Source: Tetracentron sinense (Eukaryota > Streptophyta > Magnoliopsida > Trochodendrales > Trochodendraceae). Taken from it: 64,000 nucleotides of DNA. The notes beneath the pieces were generated by a model. It saw only the letters and a list, made by a program, of their open reading frames with translations. It had not been told where the DNA came from and ran no database searches. Below are positions 21,737-34,032 of the stretch, in pieces (within the stretch, counting starts at the first letter, position 1; each line of letters begins with the position of its first letter). The DNA lies in assembly GCA_015143295.1 (NCBI GenBank), contig CM026570.1:26853250-26917249 (forward strand), given 5' to 3'. A program made the translations under genes and the position numbers.

Positions 21737-24122
21737 GGCTGAGTTCGTGCCTTAGGGTTTCAGAAACCCTCTGTGCCCTATCTTAGGAGATTTTGAGAGA
21801 GAGAAGAAGGAGAGGAACTACTTGTTGATCAAGCTTGTGGAAGATCAAGGTTCTTCCACTTCCCTTGGTGATTCTCAACCAAGAACACAAGGTTATTGCT
21901 TGTTCAAGCCTTTGGGAATCAAAATCTTTGATTTCACCAAGGTAGATACACTCTACTACAATCTTGCAATCCTACTAGTTACTAAATATGATTCTTCTTA
22001 TCTATGCCCTATCTATATGTATTGATTTTATGTATGAAAAAGGTGTGATTATATACTTGGATGAAGGCTACTATTATGATGCACTCTAAGTGTTTGATAA
22101 AATACCTCTAAGGGATTCTATGTTTAAATACGATGATTTCTCTTATTAAGTGCATATGCTCGCATGTCTCGCATGAACCGATGGTTTCCATGGATTTCTC
22201 AAAGTACAAATAAAGGTTTTTCACGAAAAGACGAATAATGAATGATTCTAAGTAACTCTATGATTTCTCTAAGATCGTTTCACAAGCTCTAAGGATCATA
22301 CCATGCTCACAAGGAAACTCTATGATAATGCTCTAAGATCGTCTCACAAGCTCCACGGATCACAAGAAAATGCTCTAAGATCTCTAAGGTTATGCTCTAT
22401 GGAAATGCTCTACGATATTGCTCTATGCTCTATGCTCTATGTCTCTACGGATCACAATGACTCTAAGTAACTCCATGAACTCACAAGAACTCATAAGGCT
22501 ATGATTATCGATTGACTCACACGGTTACAGTTTTTGTTTCGAATATTATCTCACATATGTTTCACGGTTTCCATACTTTAAGGATTTTACGGATTTCATT
22601 CTCCATGTCTCGTATGCTCCATGCCTAACTGCTTTATTGTTATTAGTTTGTATACACTGAGTATTCCATGCTCAGTCGATATTGTTATGATCGGCAGGTG
22701 CTCGGGTTCCATTCGATTTGTGTGGCGAAGAACCTTGGGTCGAGGAAGAGTACCGTGACCCGGAGCCTTCCATGGATCACTATCATGATGATGGTGCTTT
22801 AGATAGGAGTCGTGACTTCGATTTCTGTTGATCGACCGACTTAGAACTTGTGTCTTTTGTTATGTGAGTGTGGGGTTTGTCCACTCCACTTTTGGGTTTC
22901 TCACACATGTATACTTGTTGGTTCTTACTTGAGCCAAGTTATAGGAGTATTCTTTTTTGCTTCCGCTATGTTTAGTATTTTATTTTCCGCTGTACATTGT
23001 ATTTCGTTTCCGCTATGTATTTTCAGGTACTCTGACAGGTTTCCACGTGTGCCTTATGTATCATACTGGAGGTATGATATGGCGGTCACGAGTCAAAGTA
23101 TCCTTAACTCCTAGGGGGTATTTTGGGTCGCGACAGACTCTCAAAGAAAGTAGACTTGAATGAGCTCAAGAGAAACTTTTTGGGGATTTTCTAAGTGTGA
23201 GAGTGAGTGAAAATCAATAGCAGTGAATAAGTGATTAATAGGAGTTATTGTTGTGATCAAGAGTTGCTTGTAGTTCATAAATGAACTCCTTTTATAGCAT
23301 TTGATCCAATAGTGCCGTTGGGAAAGCATTAAATGCTTTTAGGTCCGTTGCAAACTAGCAGTTAAAATTTTTTTTGTTTCAGACATGATTTCGTCGACGA
23401 AGTGGAGTTCCCACTTGAGTTTGTCGCCGAATTTAAAAGATAAAATTAGATTTCAAAAAATCCTAAAACGACTTCGTCGCCGAATCTTAACCCAACCAAA
23501 GATTTCATCGCCGAAATCAGAATTAAGAAAATTTTGTAATGACTTCGTCGCCAAATTTGATCTTCCCAGAGAATTCGTTGATGAATTCAGAGTGAATATT
23601 CTGAATTCAGTCTAGGATCAAACCGAAGGGATGTGATTGATTTCCTAGGTCAATTGGCTATACTCTTATTGTAATTTTATGATGAATTAGAGCTTTAGGA
23701 TGATTTTCAAAAGGTATCTTAGGCTCCTATGGTCAATCTATGATTCTTGAGCTTATTCACTTCACATTTCTTTTGAGGACTTTTTACATAAGTCCTTATA
23801 CATTTTCAGAATAACAAGTGAATACATTTAGACTAATGAAAGATGATCTTGGCTTGACTTGGGTCTTGTGATTTTGCATTTTGTCTTCAATGGTCTTGAC
23901 TTGGACTAAGGTCTCTTCTTGAATCTTCATCTTGTATTGAGTTGAACTTCCTCTTGGGTAATTTCCATCCTTTGTTTTTCATGATTGGAGTGCTATCAAC
24001 TTTATGTAATCTGAAATGTTCACGCACTTAAACGAGTTTCTTAGTACCAAATATTTCATTATATTATTATGTTATTATCAAAATTATTAGGGGTACTTAT
24101 GGTTGTAACCCTGAGGCTAACA

Positions 24123-25445
24123 CATGGTACAGATCCCCACAGGCATCATGTTTTGGCCAATTGAAATTCAGCCACAAGATCAGTCTGCCTATTGCCTTCA
24201 GAATGAGAAGGTATTAGACAATAAGCCTTGGTATGTAGACATCAAACAGTACCTCAATGACGGGACCTTCCCACTCGATGCTACTAAAAAAGACCATCGG
24301 GCAATCAGAAGACTGGCTATTCAGTTTTTCCTCTCCAGAGGAATCTTGTACAAAAGATTGCTGACCCTACTCTGGCTCAGATGCCTAGATACCAGTGAAG
24401 CAGCACAGGTAGTCGAAGTTCACGAAGGAGCTTGCAGCCCACACATGAACGGTTTGATGCTGTCTAAGAAGATACTCAGACTAGGCTACTACTGGTCCAC
24501 CATAGAATCTGACTGTTGAAAGCACGTACAGAAATGCCACCAGTGCCAAATCTATGTCGACAGGGTAAATGCCTCACCAAACAGGCTGCATAATCTCACT
24601 GCTCCTTGGCGATTCTCAGCGTGGGCCATCGACGTCATCGAATCCATAGCTCCGAAAGCATCTAACAAACATCGATTCATCCTGGTTACAATCGATTATT
24701 TCACAAAATGGGTCGAGGTAGCCTCTTATGCCAACGTCACAGCCTCAGTGGTCTAGGATTTTCTAAAAAGGGATATCATTTGTCGATATAGGGTCCCGTA
24801 TGAGATTGTAACAAACAATGCTCTCAACTTCTGTAACAATGGGATGACTGAGAAAATGCTACGCCATACATGCCACAGACCAATGGTGCAGTTGAAGCCG
24901 CCAACAAAAATCTGAAGAAAATCATTGAGAGGATGGCCACCAAGTACTCTGCCTGGCATGAGATGCTCCCTTATGCACTCATGGCCTACAGAATGTCCAT
25001 CCGATCCTCAACTGGAGCAACGCCATTCTCTCTGGCCTATGGTATGGAAGCAGTCCTCCCCGTTGAAGTACAGATTCCATCACTCCGGGTGTTAATGGAA
25101 GCAGAGATCTCAAAAGTAGAATGGGCACATACCCAATATGAGCAGCTGAATCTGATTAAAGAGAGGCGACTGAAAGCCATCAATTACTCTCAGGCCTATC
25201 AGAGGCGCATGGATAGGGCATTCAACAAGAAAGTCAAACTGCGAAGCATCGAGATCGGTGACCTAGTTCTCTAGAAAATGTTGCCAAACCGCCCTGACCG
25301 AAGGGGCAAGTTCACTCCTAATTACGAAGGCCCATATATCATCTGAGACAAATTCTCAAGCGGCGCCCTTCGACTCGGACGTATGGATGACGAAGACCTC
25401 CCAAAGTCCGTCAACATGGACAAAGTCAAATGATACTACGCTTAG
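24123..25445 (+). pseudogene. Gypsy integrase (Tat element, after the SIRE insertion)
   Basis: The frame resumes with MVQIPTGIMFWPIEI, matching the position of SMIKITEGINIRPIKI in the minus-strand relative at 53740-53830, so the split is exactly in a codon. The zinc-binding part is VHEGACSPHMNG...CHQCQIY, with a stop between. The core reads AIDVIESIAP and FILVTIDYFTKWVEV. The second acidic site is altered (TNNALNF where SDNG-type is usual), and a frame change precedes PQTNGAVEAANKNLKKII. The C-terminal part includes TGATPFSLAYGMEAVLPVE and EGPYII. Several stops confirm it is inactive. Confidence 0.86.
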
Positions 25446-28040
25446 GTTCTAGATCTGATAGGTGCTTTGCACTTGTAGTTTCTCCGGGAAATGACAGGAG
25501 GTCATCCTTGGCACACTCCTTATCCCTCTTTCCTGTAACCCGTTTACAAATCAATGAAATCCGCTAGTTAGCCCCTTTAGCCTAAAAGCCTTTCTTTCAT
25601 CTACACCTCTTCAGGGACACCCTCCCTTGCCCTCTGTGGCATTAGTCTGAACTACGTCATAACCTGATTCTGTAAATGGTACGTAGGCAATCTAACAAAA
25701 TCAGATGCGGTCACAAAAAGGGTAATCATCCCCCAACTCTCCCCAAGCAGAGGCCTTCTTCTCCCTAGAAAGAGTCCAAAACTTCCCTAGCTCTCTCCTC
25801 AGAGATGACTATTCCCTACAGAATCACTCCCCGAGCAGAGACAAACTCTCCCAAACTCCCCGGACGAGTCAACTCTCAAGGGTACAAAGTTTTCATCAAA
25901 TGAAAACTCAAAATAGAAGTCGAAACGTTTCAAAAGCCAGAGACTCCCCACAGAGACGATCTCTCCAGACTCTTTCTCCCAACAGAAAAACCTTTCAGGG
26001 ATAACCTCTCCTAAAAAAAATCCCCAGACAAAGACAACCTCTCTATTCTCAACAGAGAGCCTCTCTCACCCAACCTCTCAATTTTCCCCCGCTGAACAAA
26101 AAAAAGAAAAAAAAAAAGGGTAAACGCCGGGAAACCAAAGGTACGAGTCTTAAACAGACGAATTTTCCCAAAGAATGAAAATCAATTATGATAAAGCAAA
26201 CTTCCAATGGAGTGCAAATCAACTACAAACAGGAGAAATCCCAGGGTGTCCCAAACTTCGGTCCCCCAGCCTACATTTCGTCCTACTCCAAGTCCTTCTA
26301 GATCCCCTAGAAACTACGAGTACAAGCGTAATATCAAATATGTACCCCCAGCAGAAATATCGTCTCCTAACCCCAAGAGTAGCACTATTCAGGGTGATGA
26401 CGGGAGAAGATCCATTTTTCCCATCAAATATCGATTTCCCCAGTAAGTCACGGGCATGAGTGAAAACCGGCAACGGCCTCATTACGCAAAGTTACGCGAT
26501 CCTCAGACCTAATCTTGTGATTAGGGACAAAAATCAATCAGCTTCACAAGCATGAGGAAAACCGGCAACGGCCACATCGCGTAAAAATTATGCGAACCCC
26601 ATGACTTGGTCATTCCAAGGGTAAAAAAGAGAGAAAAGCTGAAGAGCAGTTTGGCAACAGAATCCGGCGGCAATCAGTCTAGCCAGATAAATCCCCTACA
26701 GCGGCCCCCAGTAAATGGCAACGAAGGGCAGCTTCCCCGGCACCAGTCTCCAATAGAATTCGGATAGTGATCTATGACAGTCTCATATCCCCTAGCAGAT
26801 CCCCAGTAGCGGTCTACAACGATGACACACTCCCCAGCGGACCTCCAGCAGAAGCATCACATTTGCTCCCCAGTAAGCTTCTCCACGGCCAGAGTCTAAT
26901 CTCCAGTAGTGACAAGACAAACAGGTCTACCTATGAGCATCCCCAATGGTGACAAAGCCTCTTTTGGGTCATACTCTGCTCTCTAAGAGTGAAAGGCAGG
27001 TTACAAAACCCCAAGCCCTGTCTAAGGCAACTTCCTGGCAAAACTAATAGCTAGTTGAACATTATTCCTATTGAAATCAAAAAAAATTTACAAAGGTCCA
27101 AAACCTTTTATAAATTATTTTCAAAATAGCCCATTTTCGTATCCAGACTAGACCATACCAGCCTGCACTGAGCATCCCCAACAAGACAAGCAGAAGAAAC
27201 CGACAGCCTGCATACCCGCAAGTCGCAATCAGCAGAGTCATGGGAAAGCATCTTCGCCTTTATCCCCTGCATGACATCCCTATATAGCATCACACCCCAT
27301 GTGACCAAACTCCTAGCATCATTTTTGATCAAAATCTAGCGCCTCTCGGCCATTTCAAAGCATCCAACTAGTGCCTCTTAGACATGCCGCACCCTTTCGA
27401 CGCCTTGTGTCCTCAACATCCCGTGTAAACCTTTACAGTATATACCACCTGTATATCCTCTTTTCGACACCTCCGCGTGTCCTCGACATCCAGTGTGCTC
27501 TTTGGCAATCTCGCTATACCGCAACATTACCTCCTGCATGTCACCTTTTTCTCCAACATCCGGTGTGCTCCTTAGTAATCTCGCCATACCGCAGCATCAC
27601 CTTCTGCATGTCACCTTTTCCGACACCCCGTGTGTCCTCAACGTCCCGTGTATACCTTTACAGCGTATACCACCTGCATGTCCTCCTTTTTGACACCCGG
27701 TGTGTCCTCGACATCCCGTGTGTACCTTTACAATGTACACCACCCATATTTTCAACACCATGTGTGTTCTCGACACCCTGTGTTTCTTTTTTTTTAATCA
27801 ACTTGATCAAATCCCTCTAGCCAGCGCCTCCGGGCCATGCCATCCTTACACCCATCACTCCCCAGTGAGTAAGCTGAACTACTTGCTCTTCCCAGCAGTG
27901 GCCATGCCACTACTTTGCACCCACCATTTGCACTACATGCATACATGTCATCATGTCATCCCCCAACATCCAAGCTCAATGTAAAAATAGGATGATTCCA
28001 GTCTTTACCATTTAAATCGCCAACCTTGGCATTCTCCAGC
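25446..28040 (+). other. Long 3' untranslated region of the Tat element
   Basis: About 2.6 kb without a credible frame. It is C-rich and shows low-complexity recurrence of phrases such as CCCCAG and CTCCCC (25740-26100, 26640-26950), and variants of GACACCCCGTGTGTCCTCGA at 27400-27790. Such long repetitive regions between integrase and the 3' LTR are known in Tat-type elements. A short direct repeat with AAAACCGGCAACGGCC lies at 26463 and 26559. I see no minus-strand gene. Confidence 0.6.
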
Positions 28041-28053
28041 AAAGAGGGGCAGC
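28041..28053 (+). other. Tat polypurine tract
   Basis: AAAGAGGGGCAGC directly precedes the LTR start TGGAAGCACC. GGGGCAGC next to the LTR is typical of Tat-type elements. Confidence 0.75.
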
Positions 28054-30552
28054 TGGAAGCACCTAATTTTTACACCTCATCTAACCATAGTTAAAGTCTT
28101 TTAGCTATGGTTACCCTCTGTCAAATCCCTCACACCCTAGGTAAGCCTTTAGTTAGCCTTAGGACACCCTGAGTCAAACCCTAGAAATACCCTAGTACAA
28201 AAACCTAACCCTAGGTAAAATCCTACTAAACCCTGCTAAACCCTAGTTGAACCCTAGTACAAAACTCATGCCAAAAACCCTAGCCCTAGGTGACCCTAGC
28301 CGAAGCCCTAGCCGTGCCCTAGAGCCCTTAGGGCTTAAATCCTGAGTCCATGGTCTCTAGGGCCTAACCCCTTTAAGCCCACAAGGCCCAAAAACCTTAA
28401 GGGCAAACACCCTCATACCCGTATATGCTGGGCTAGGCCCAATTCGAACAAAGTCTCTTATTGTCGGTAGAGGGTCTACTGACAATTAAAAACAGTCTGT
28501 TTTCATATTGTCGGTAGACCATCTACCGACAGTATTTGAACTTCAGTTTGCAGACTGCAAACACCCCTGCACACTCAACCCTCACCTCAAGCTCTCCCTT
28601 CAGGCCTCTCACTCAACCTCCACCAGGTCCAATACCATTCTCCACCTTCATTTTAATCCCTTTTAGGTCCCTTAGGTCCTTCCCTATAAAACCAAACCCC
28701 CACCACTATGCACAGGGTCTGTAAATCCCATTGGCAAAATCCTGTTGCCAAAGCCTGAGCCTCCCCACCTCCTAGTCGTAATCCCAAGATAACCCTAGAC
28801 CTGCCACGAGTTCCCCCAGCAGCTACCACTCGACCACCGTAGCACAACCACCTGTTGCAGGCCTCCACCACCTACGGGCAGAAACAGAGCTTAGGGTAGG
28901 GACTTCCCTACCCTCTTTTTCCCTTGGTTTATAATTAATGTGAACCCCTGGTCAATTCCAGGGGGGCTTATTTGCCTTTTTGTTGATAAGGTGTGTAAAC
29001 CAAACCCAACAAGGAGTTCCCCTACCTTTTTCATAGGTAGGGAGAACCCCCTATGGGTATATCAATCATTTTCAAGCTTTCCAGACCATCATGAAGCTTC
29101 TGGGGGTCCATCGGATCATGAGGGAACCCCTGGTAGCATTGGTGCACAACCCCAGTGGGCACAAACACGATTCTGGAGAAAACCAAGAATGGCGTTAATC
29201 TCAGTACCGGCATTCCTGGTAGAGGTTTTTTACAGAATGTCGGCCGATCTTCTACCGACACTCTGTCTTTGCCTAGTTTCTGGTTTGCGGTAGAATTACT
29301 ACCGCCAATTTGTGCTTTCTGCTATAGTGGCTTTGCAACCTTGTGGGGCCCACTCCAGGCATCCCCTGGGGCCTACACCAGACACAAACTGCTCCCGGGA
29401 GTCCCCTCTAGACTCCCATGACCTTCGTTCACCTTGGGTTACATCCTAACCCTAGTTAAACAATGGCAAAACCATAGTTAAAAACACTGTTATGCATGTC
29501 TCGGTAATCCTATTACCGACATTAATTTTGTTTTGATTCTAGGCTTTTGTAGGGGTCCAGGCCTAGTAAGAGGCCACTTTAGGCCCTGCCTAGCCCCCTG
29601 GGCCCACCTTGGACTTCATTTGACCCTTAACCACGGTTAAATACACTTCCGGTTAACATTTAACTGCGGTTAAGCATCCCTTAACCCCACAAACTTTGGA
29701 AAATTAATCAGAAATTTCTAAAAATCAATTGGACCATAAAACTGACTTTGGCCCTCTCCCCAACCCTGGTTAGCAACCCTAACAACAGTTAAAACCCCTT
29801 TAACTTCGGTTAGCAACCCTAATCGTAGTTAATCTCAGTTTACGGCCTACCAGGCCTATAAACCAAGTCTACCGGACTTATCTTCGGCCTACCGAGCCTC
29901 CCCTTAGCCTACCGGGCTATATCTCACATCCCCTTAGCTATGGTTAGCAACCCTAACCATAGTTAGTATGGCCTAACCCCGGTTAGCAATTCTAACCCGA
30001 GCCGGACTCCATCCTAGTCTACCAGACTCCCCCCTAAGCCTATCGGGCTTGTATTCCTTGCACTTGACCAATCTCGGTCAACCAATAGTCTACCGGACTA
30101 GTCCATGTTAGCCACCCCTGGTGCACACATACATTCCCCTAGCCTCAGCACAGGCTCACGTGCCAGAACTACGCTCGGTCTAATCTCACCCTGTGAGTAT
30201 GTAGGTAACCCATCCCAGGTTTGACCCCAGTTAGCTTTTCCTTTCTTGGATTAGTGTTAACTTAAACACTCTGGCATTCTAATCAAGATTAACTTTAGTT
30301 GGCTTAAACCTGGGGAGTACGGAATCGTTGTAAAACGGAAGCTTCGGGGTGCCTAACACCTTCTCCGGACTTAACTGAACCCCTTACCCTAATCTCACTC
30401 GCAAACCAAGACCTTATCCAAACTTAGGGGACTTATCCCTTCTAAACGAATAGGTGGCGACTCTTAAATAACAAAACCCTTTCACACCCACGAGGGTATA
30501 CTGGTAATCCACAACATCTTCCCTTTGTGAGTGGAGGAAATCCGTGCTCACA
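28054..30552 (+). repeat. 3' LTR of the Tat element (~2.5 kb)
   Basis: Starts TGGAAGCACC after the PPT and ends CCGTGCTCACA at 30552; the end inverts to TGTGAGCACGG, matching the start with two or three changes. The next bases are AAAAG, the possible target duplication, but no 5' partner exists to check it. It contains several short hairpins built on TGTCGGTAGA/TCTACCGACA (28462-28531, 29238-29260, 29497-29521), plus AGTCTACCGGACT-like palindromes at 29866-30098. Degenerate CCCTAAACCCTAG runs at 28140-28290 are not a telomere. Confidence 0.78.
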
Positions 30553-31060
30553 AAAAGCTCACACCAACGATCTCCGGCCATTCATCTTCTCCGGCCAATT
30601 TCTGTGTCCGACGGTGATAACCTCCTGGTTCACGACTAGATTGCTTACCTTTGACAGCCATCTTCTCAGGTAAACGTTCTATCTCCATGTATTCACTCTG
30701 TTCATTTTATTCTTTGTTCATTTTATCTGGATTTATTCATTTTATCTCGATTTTGTCATTCAAGAAAATTGTTTCTCTTCAGTTTCTTTCATCTACAATT
30801 TCACATAGAGAACTACTCGTGTCATTATAAGCAACTTCCATTCACATTCAATTTTTATTTTTTTATTTTTAGGTTTCTTTGTATCTGATTCAATTTATAG
30901 TTATTGTTAGTTCCTGAAATTTCTCTGTTAGTGTTATTTTGATTACCAACTTAAATTTAGAATTAGCTCTTCAGTGGTAGTATATTCTAGATGTACTATA
31001 TGTCTGTAGTGTACCCAAAGAATGCATTAGTATTAGGTACCCCCAAAGTATGCAATCAAA
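30553..31060. other. Unassigned gap between Tat LTR and kinase-exon array
   Basis: The first 120 bp are relatively GC-rich with CTCCGGCCA repeated twice and a possible splice donor CAGGTAAAC near 30668; the rest is T-rich and intron-like. It could be leftover 5' sequence of the kinase gene that founded the array, but nothing proves this. Confidence 0.4.
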
Positions 31061-31158
31061 TCTTTTGTATATATGTCTGCACCGTTATATATTTGAGAAT
31101 ATGACTTATTATATGCTTAAAAAAATCTTTTCTTTATGTACCAATCTCTCTTTACTAG

Positions 31159-32233
31159 CAAAAGTGGAGTTGAACGACTTGTTGAAATTATCAAGGTGAT
31201 ATCTTAAATTTTCTCTAAGCAATATTGTTGCAAACCTAAATGTATAGTATGGAAAATTGTTCGTTCTATGTATTTTGATTATGCCCTACAACGAGTTGTA
31301 ATCAGGAACCACCATTTGGTTGATAAACCGCAACATAAATATATCTCCTAATGTTGATGTCAACCCACTTCAATGATTCTAACACACCGAGGCTCTCCAA
31401 TGTGTGAAATTTGTTTCTGAATTTTTTTTGTGGTTTAGAAGGAAGTCCTTGCAATGTTTTAAATAATCTAAGATTTGTAAACTGGGAACCAAACTAGATT
31501 TCAAGCATGCATTAGAGAGCTTGATTCAAGGATAGGGATAACCTATTAAGGAATCCCACGATCCTGAAGGGTGAAGAGGGATGTTTGATCCCCAAGTTGC
31601 CTCAATGAAAATTTAATTGATGATAGTCAAGGTAGGCCTCTACCAGCTTCACTCTATCATAATCAAGCCATGTATTTTTGCCCGTATCACCAATGCTTAT
31701 GTATTCTCAAGCCTATTTGATTCATTTATGTGAAAACAACCCACATTTTTTGATATGCTGGTTTTGGAAAATAATACGAGCTCACTCCTGATTTTTATAT
31801 TGTAGATGTGCAAGCTTTACAACCATCACTTCATTAAGTTTTGATGTTATATTCTTCTATACATACTTTGACAATTTTTTTTAAATCAAATTAAAATTTC
31901 TTTGTAGGTCAACCTACATACCCATCAGCTGGATCTTTGTGATTTTGGAACTGCAAAATTGTTGGTATGTTTTTTGCTCTCTAGAGAATCATTTGCTTTT
32001 AGTGCGGCACCTTATTATGATTTTATTTATTTTTACTTTTGATAAGTCAAAGGGGAGACAATTATATTTGCCGTGTTACTTTAAGGAAGATAAGTAACTC
32101 CTTTATATATGTCCGCACCTTTATATCTTTGAGAATATGACTTTTATTATATGCTTAAAAAAATCTTTTCTTTATGTACCAATCTCTCTTTCCTAGCGAA
32201 AATGGAGTTGAACAACTTGTTGAAATTATCAAG
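31159..32233 (+). pseudogene. Kinase-exon array: partial unit 0 and unit 1
   Basis: Unit 0 keeps only the exon SGVERLVEIIK (31159-31195) with donor GTGATA. Unit 1 has a CKLYNHHF exon near 31806 (family: VKLYTYQ), then acceptor TTTGTAG and VNLHTHQLDLCDFGTAKLL (31908-31964) with donor GTATGT. A degraded VKGE...YIC exon is near 32047, and ENGVEQLVEIIK lies at 32197-32233. The DFG motif that binds metal in active kinases is intact in this copy. The stretches between exons keep intron character but carry no further kinase sequence, and the N- and C-terminal kinase parts are missing. Confidence 0.78.
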
Positions 32234-32980
32234 GTGATATCTTAAATTTTTTCCGAGCAACACTGTTGCAAACCTAAATTGATAGTATGGAAAATTGTTC
32301 GTCCTATATATTTTGATTATGCCCAACAACGAGTTGTAGCCAGGAACCACCATTTGGTTGATAAACCACAACATAAATATATCTCCTAATGTTGATGTCA
32401 ACCCACTTCAATGATTCTAACACACCGAGGCTCTCTAGAGTCAGTCTATGGGTACTCCCAAATATACTCCTAAATCTACTCCCTAATCCTATCTGTTTAT
32501 AACCAACCATTAAAGGCCAGGATTTAAGTTGGCTTATTTTGTCTTTTCTAATGCCACATCAGCTCTAATCCTAACCGTTTAACAACTGAGATAAACGGTT
32601 AGAAGGAAGTCCTTGGAATGTTTGAAAATAATCTAAGATCTCTAAACTGGGAACCAAACTAAATTTCAAGCATGCATGAGAGAGCTTGATTCAAGGATTG
32701 GGGTAACCTTTTAAGGAATCCCACGATCCTGAAGGGTGAAGAGGGTTGTTTGATCTCCAAGTTGCCTCAATAAAAATTTCATTGAGAATAGTCAAGGTAG
32801 GCCTCTACCTGCTTCACTATATCAGAATCAAGCCATGTATTTTTACCCGTATCACCAAGGCTACTTATATGTATTCTCAAGCCTATTTGATTCATTTATG
32901 TGAAAACAACCCACATTTTTTTATATGCTGGTTTTGGAAAATAATAAATGCGAGCTCACTCTTGATTTTTATATTGCAGA

Positions 32981-33407
32981 TGTGCAAGCTTTACAACCAT
33001 CACTTCATTCAGTTATGATGTTATATTCTTCTATCATATTACTTTGACAATTTTTTTAAAATCAAATTAAAATTTCTTTGTAGGTCAACCCACATACCCA
33101 TCAGCTGGATCTTTGTGATTTTTGAACTGCAAAATTGTTGGTATGTTTTTTGCTCTCTGGAGAATCATTTGCTTTTAATGCGGCACCTTATTATGATTTT
33201 ATTTATTTTTACTTTTGATAGGTCAAAGGGGAGACAATTATATTTGCCGTGTTATTTTAGGAAGATAAGTAACTCCTTTATATATGTCCGAACCTTTATA
33301 TATTTGAGAATATGACTTTTATTATATGCTTAAAAAATCTTTTCTTTATGTACCAATCTCTCTTTCCTAGCAAAAGTGGAGTTGAACAACTTGTTGAAAT
33401 TATCAAG
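32981..33407 (+). pseudogene. Kinase-exon array: unit 2
   Basis: Contains MCKLYNHHFI after a TTGCAG acceptor near 32980. VNPHTHQLDLCDF lies at 33084-33140, where the DFG glycine codon GGA has become TGA. GTCAAAGGGGAGACAATTA (VKGE exon) is near 33219 with an intact TAG acceptor, and SGVEQLVEIIK is at 33371-33407 with donor GTGATA. The exon spacing matches unit 1. Confidence 0.78.
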
Positions 33408-34032
33408 GTGATATCTTAAATTTTCTCCGAGCAATACTGTTGCAAACTTAAATGTATAGTATGGAAAATTGTCCGTCCTATATATTTTGATCATGCCCAA
33501 CAGCGAGTTGTAGCCAAGAACCACCATTTGGTTGATAAACCACAACATAAATATATCTCCTAATGTTGATGTCAACCCACTTCAATGAATCTAACACATC
33601 AAGGCTCTCCAATGTGTGAAATTTGTTTGTGAATTTTTTTTTTTGTGGTTTAAAAGGAAGTCCTTGAAATGTTTGAAAATATTCTAAGATCTCTAAACTG
33701 GGAACCAAACTAGATTTCAAGCATGCATGAGAGAGCTTGATTCAAGGATTGGGGTAACCTGTTAAGGAATCCCACAATCCTGAAGGGTGAAGAGGGATGT
33801 TTGATCCCCAAGTTGCCTAAATCAAAATTTGATTGAGAATAATTGAGGTAGGCCTCTACCTGCTTCAATCTATCAGAATCAAGCCATGTATTTTTGCTCG
33901 TATCACCAATGCTAGATATATATATTCTCAAACCTATTTGATTCATTTATGTGAAAAACAACCCAGTTTTTTTGACATGCTGGTTTTGGAAAATCATAAA
34001 TGCAAGCTCACTCCTGATTTCTATATTGTAAA

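Larger units (their letters stand above)
21266..23135 (+). mobile_element. Solo LTR inserted in the SIRE right LTR
   Basis: Compared with the left SIRE LTR, 1870 bp are inserted within AATAAAGTCTCTCAAAG. The insert begins TGTAGCACCCCGG and ends GGGTCGCGACA, with TG...CA ends, and is flanked by GTCTC (21261-21265) and GACTC (23136-23140), a 5-bp duplication with one mismatch. It has no PBS, PPT or coding region, so it is a solo LTR left by recombination. The TGTAGC-type start resembles Ty3/gypsy Tekay-like LTRs, but the lineage is a guess. It carries a TATA box and clusters of short palindromes. Confidence 0.88.
11577..24122 (-). mobile_element. SIRE/Maximus-type Ty1/copia retrotransposon (nested)
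   Basis: Minus-strand element with LTRs at 11577-13235 and 20750-24122, PBS for initiator-Met tRNA, gag, protease, integrase, RT, RNase H, then an env-like region before the PPT. Gene order PR-IN-RT-RH defines copia; the long extra region after pol and the CACCCCCCC-type sequence near the LTR end fit SIRE/Maximus. It sits in a gypsy codon: ATGG is present on both sides (TATGG at 11572-11576, CATGG at 24123-24127), consistent with a 5-bp duplication with one change. Several stops and frameshifts indicate it is inactive; the LTRs are about 93% identical by eye over the shared part. Confidence 0.9.
20750..24122 (-). repeat. SIRE 5' LTR (right copy), interrupted by a solo LTR
   Basis: Plus strand starts TGTTGGCCAGGAAATGACCC next to the PBS and matches the left LTR until about 24037, apart from the 1870-bp solo LTR. 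The outer ~85 bp to GGCTAACA at 24122 differ completely from the corresponding part of the left LTR. The outer end reads TGTTAGCC on the minus strand, pairing with GGCCAACA at the inner end. The gypsy frame resumes immediately after. Confidence 0.85.
8229..30552 (+). mobile_element. Tat-lineage Ty3/gypsy retrotransposon, 5'-truncated, split by a SIRE copia
   Basis: Plus-strand order is protease, spacer with a G-patch-like stretch, reverse transcriptase, RNase H, second RNase H, [SIRE insertion 11577-24122], integrase, long 3' region, polypurine tract and 3' LTR. The second RNase H after the usual one, the large 3' untranslated region and the PPT GGGGCAGC next to an LTR beginning TGGAAGCACC are features of the plant Tat/Ogre-Retand group. 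The 5' LTR, PBS and gag are missing; the element starts inside protease, fused to satellite. Multiple stops and frameshifts make it inactive. Confidence 0.88.

Noticed and set aside
27371-27984. Overlapping frames in the Tat 3' region with recurring CVSSTSRV-like peptides
   Set aside because: They come from short tandem variants of GTGTCCTCGACA and not from a protein family. The region sits where Tat elements have non-coding repeats.
28140-28290. Telomere-like CCCTAAA repeats
   Set aside because: Units are irregular (ACCCTAG, CCTAGTA) and lie inside a complete LTR, so they are not an interstitial telomere.
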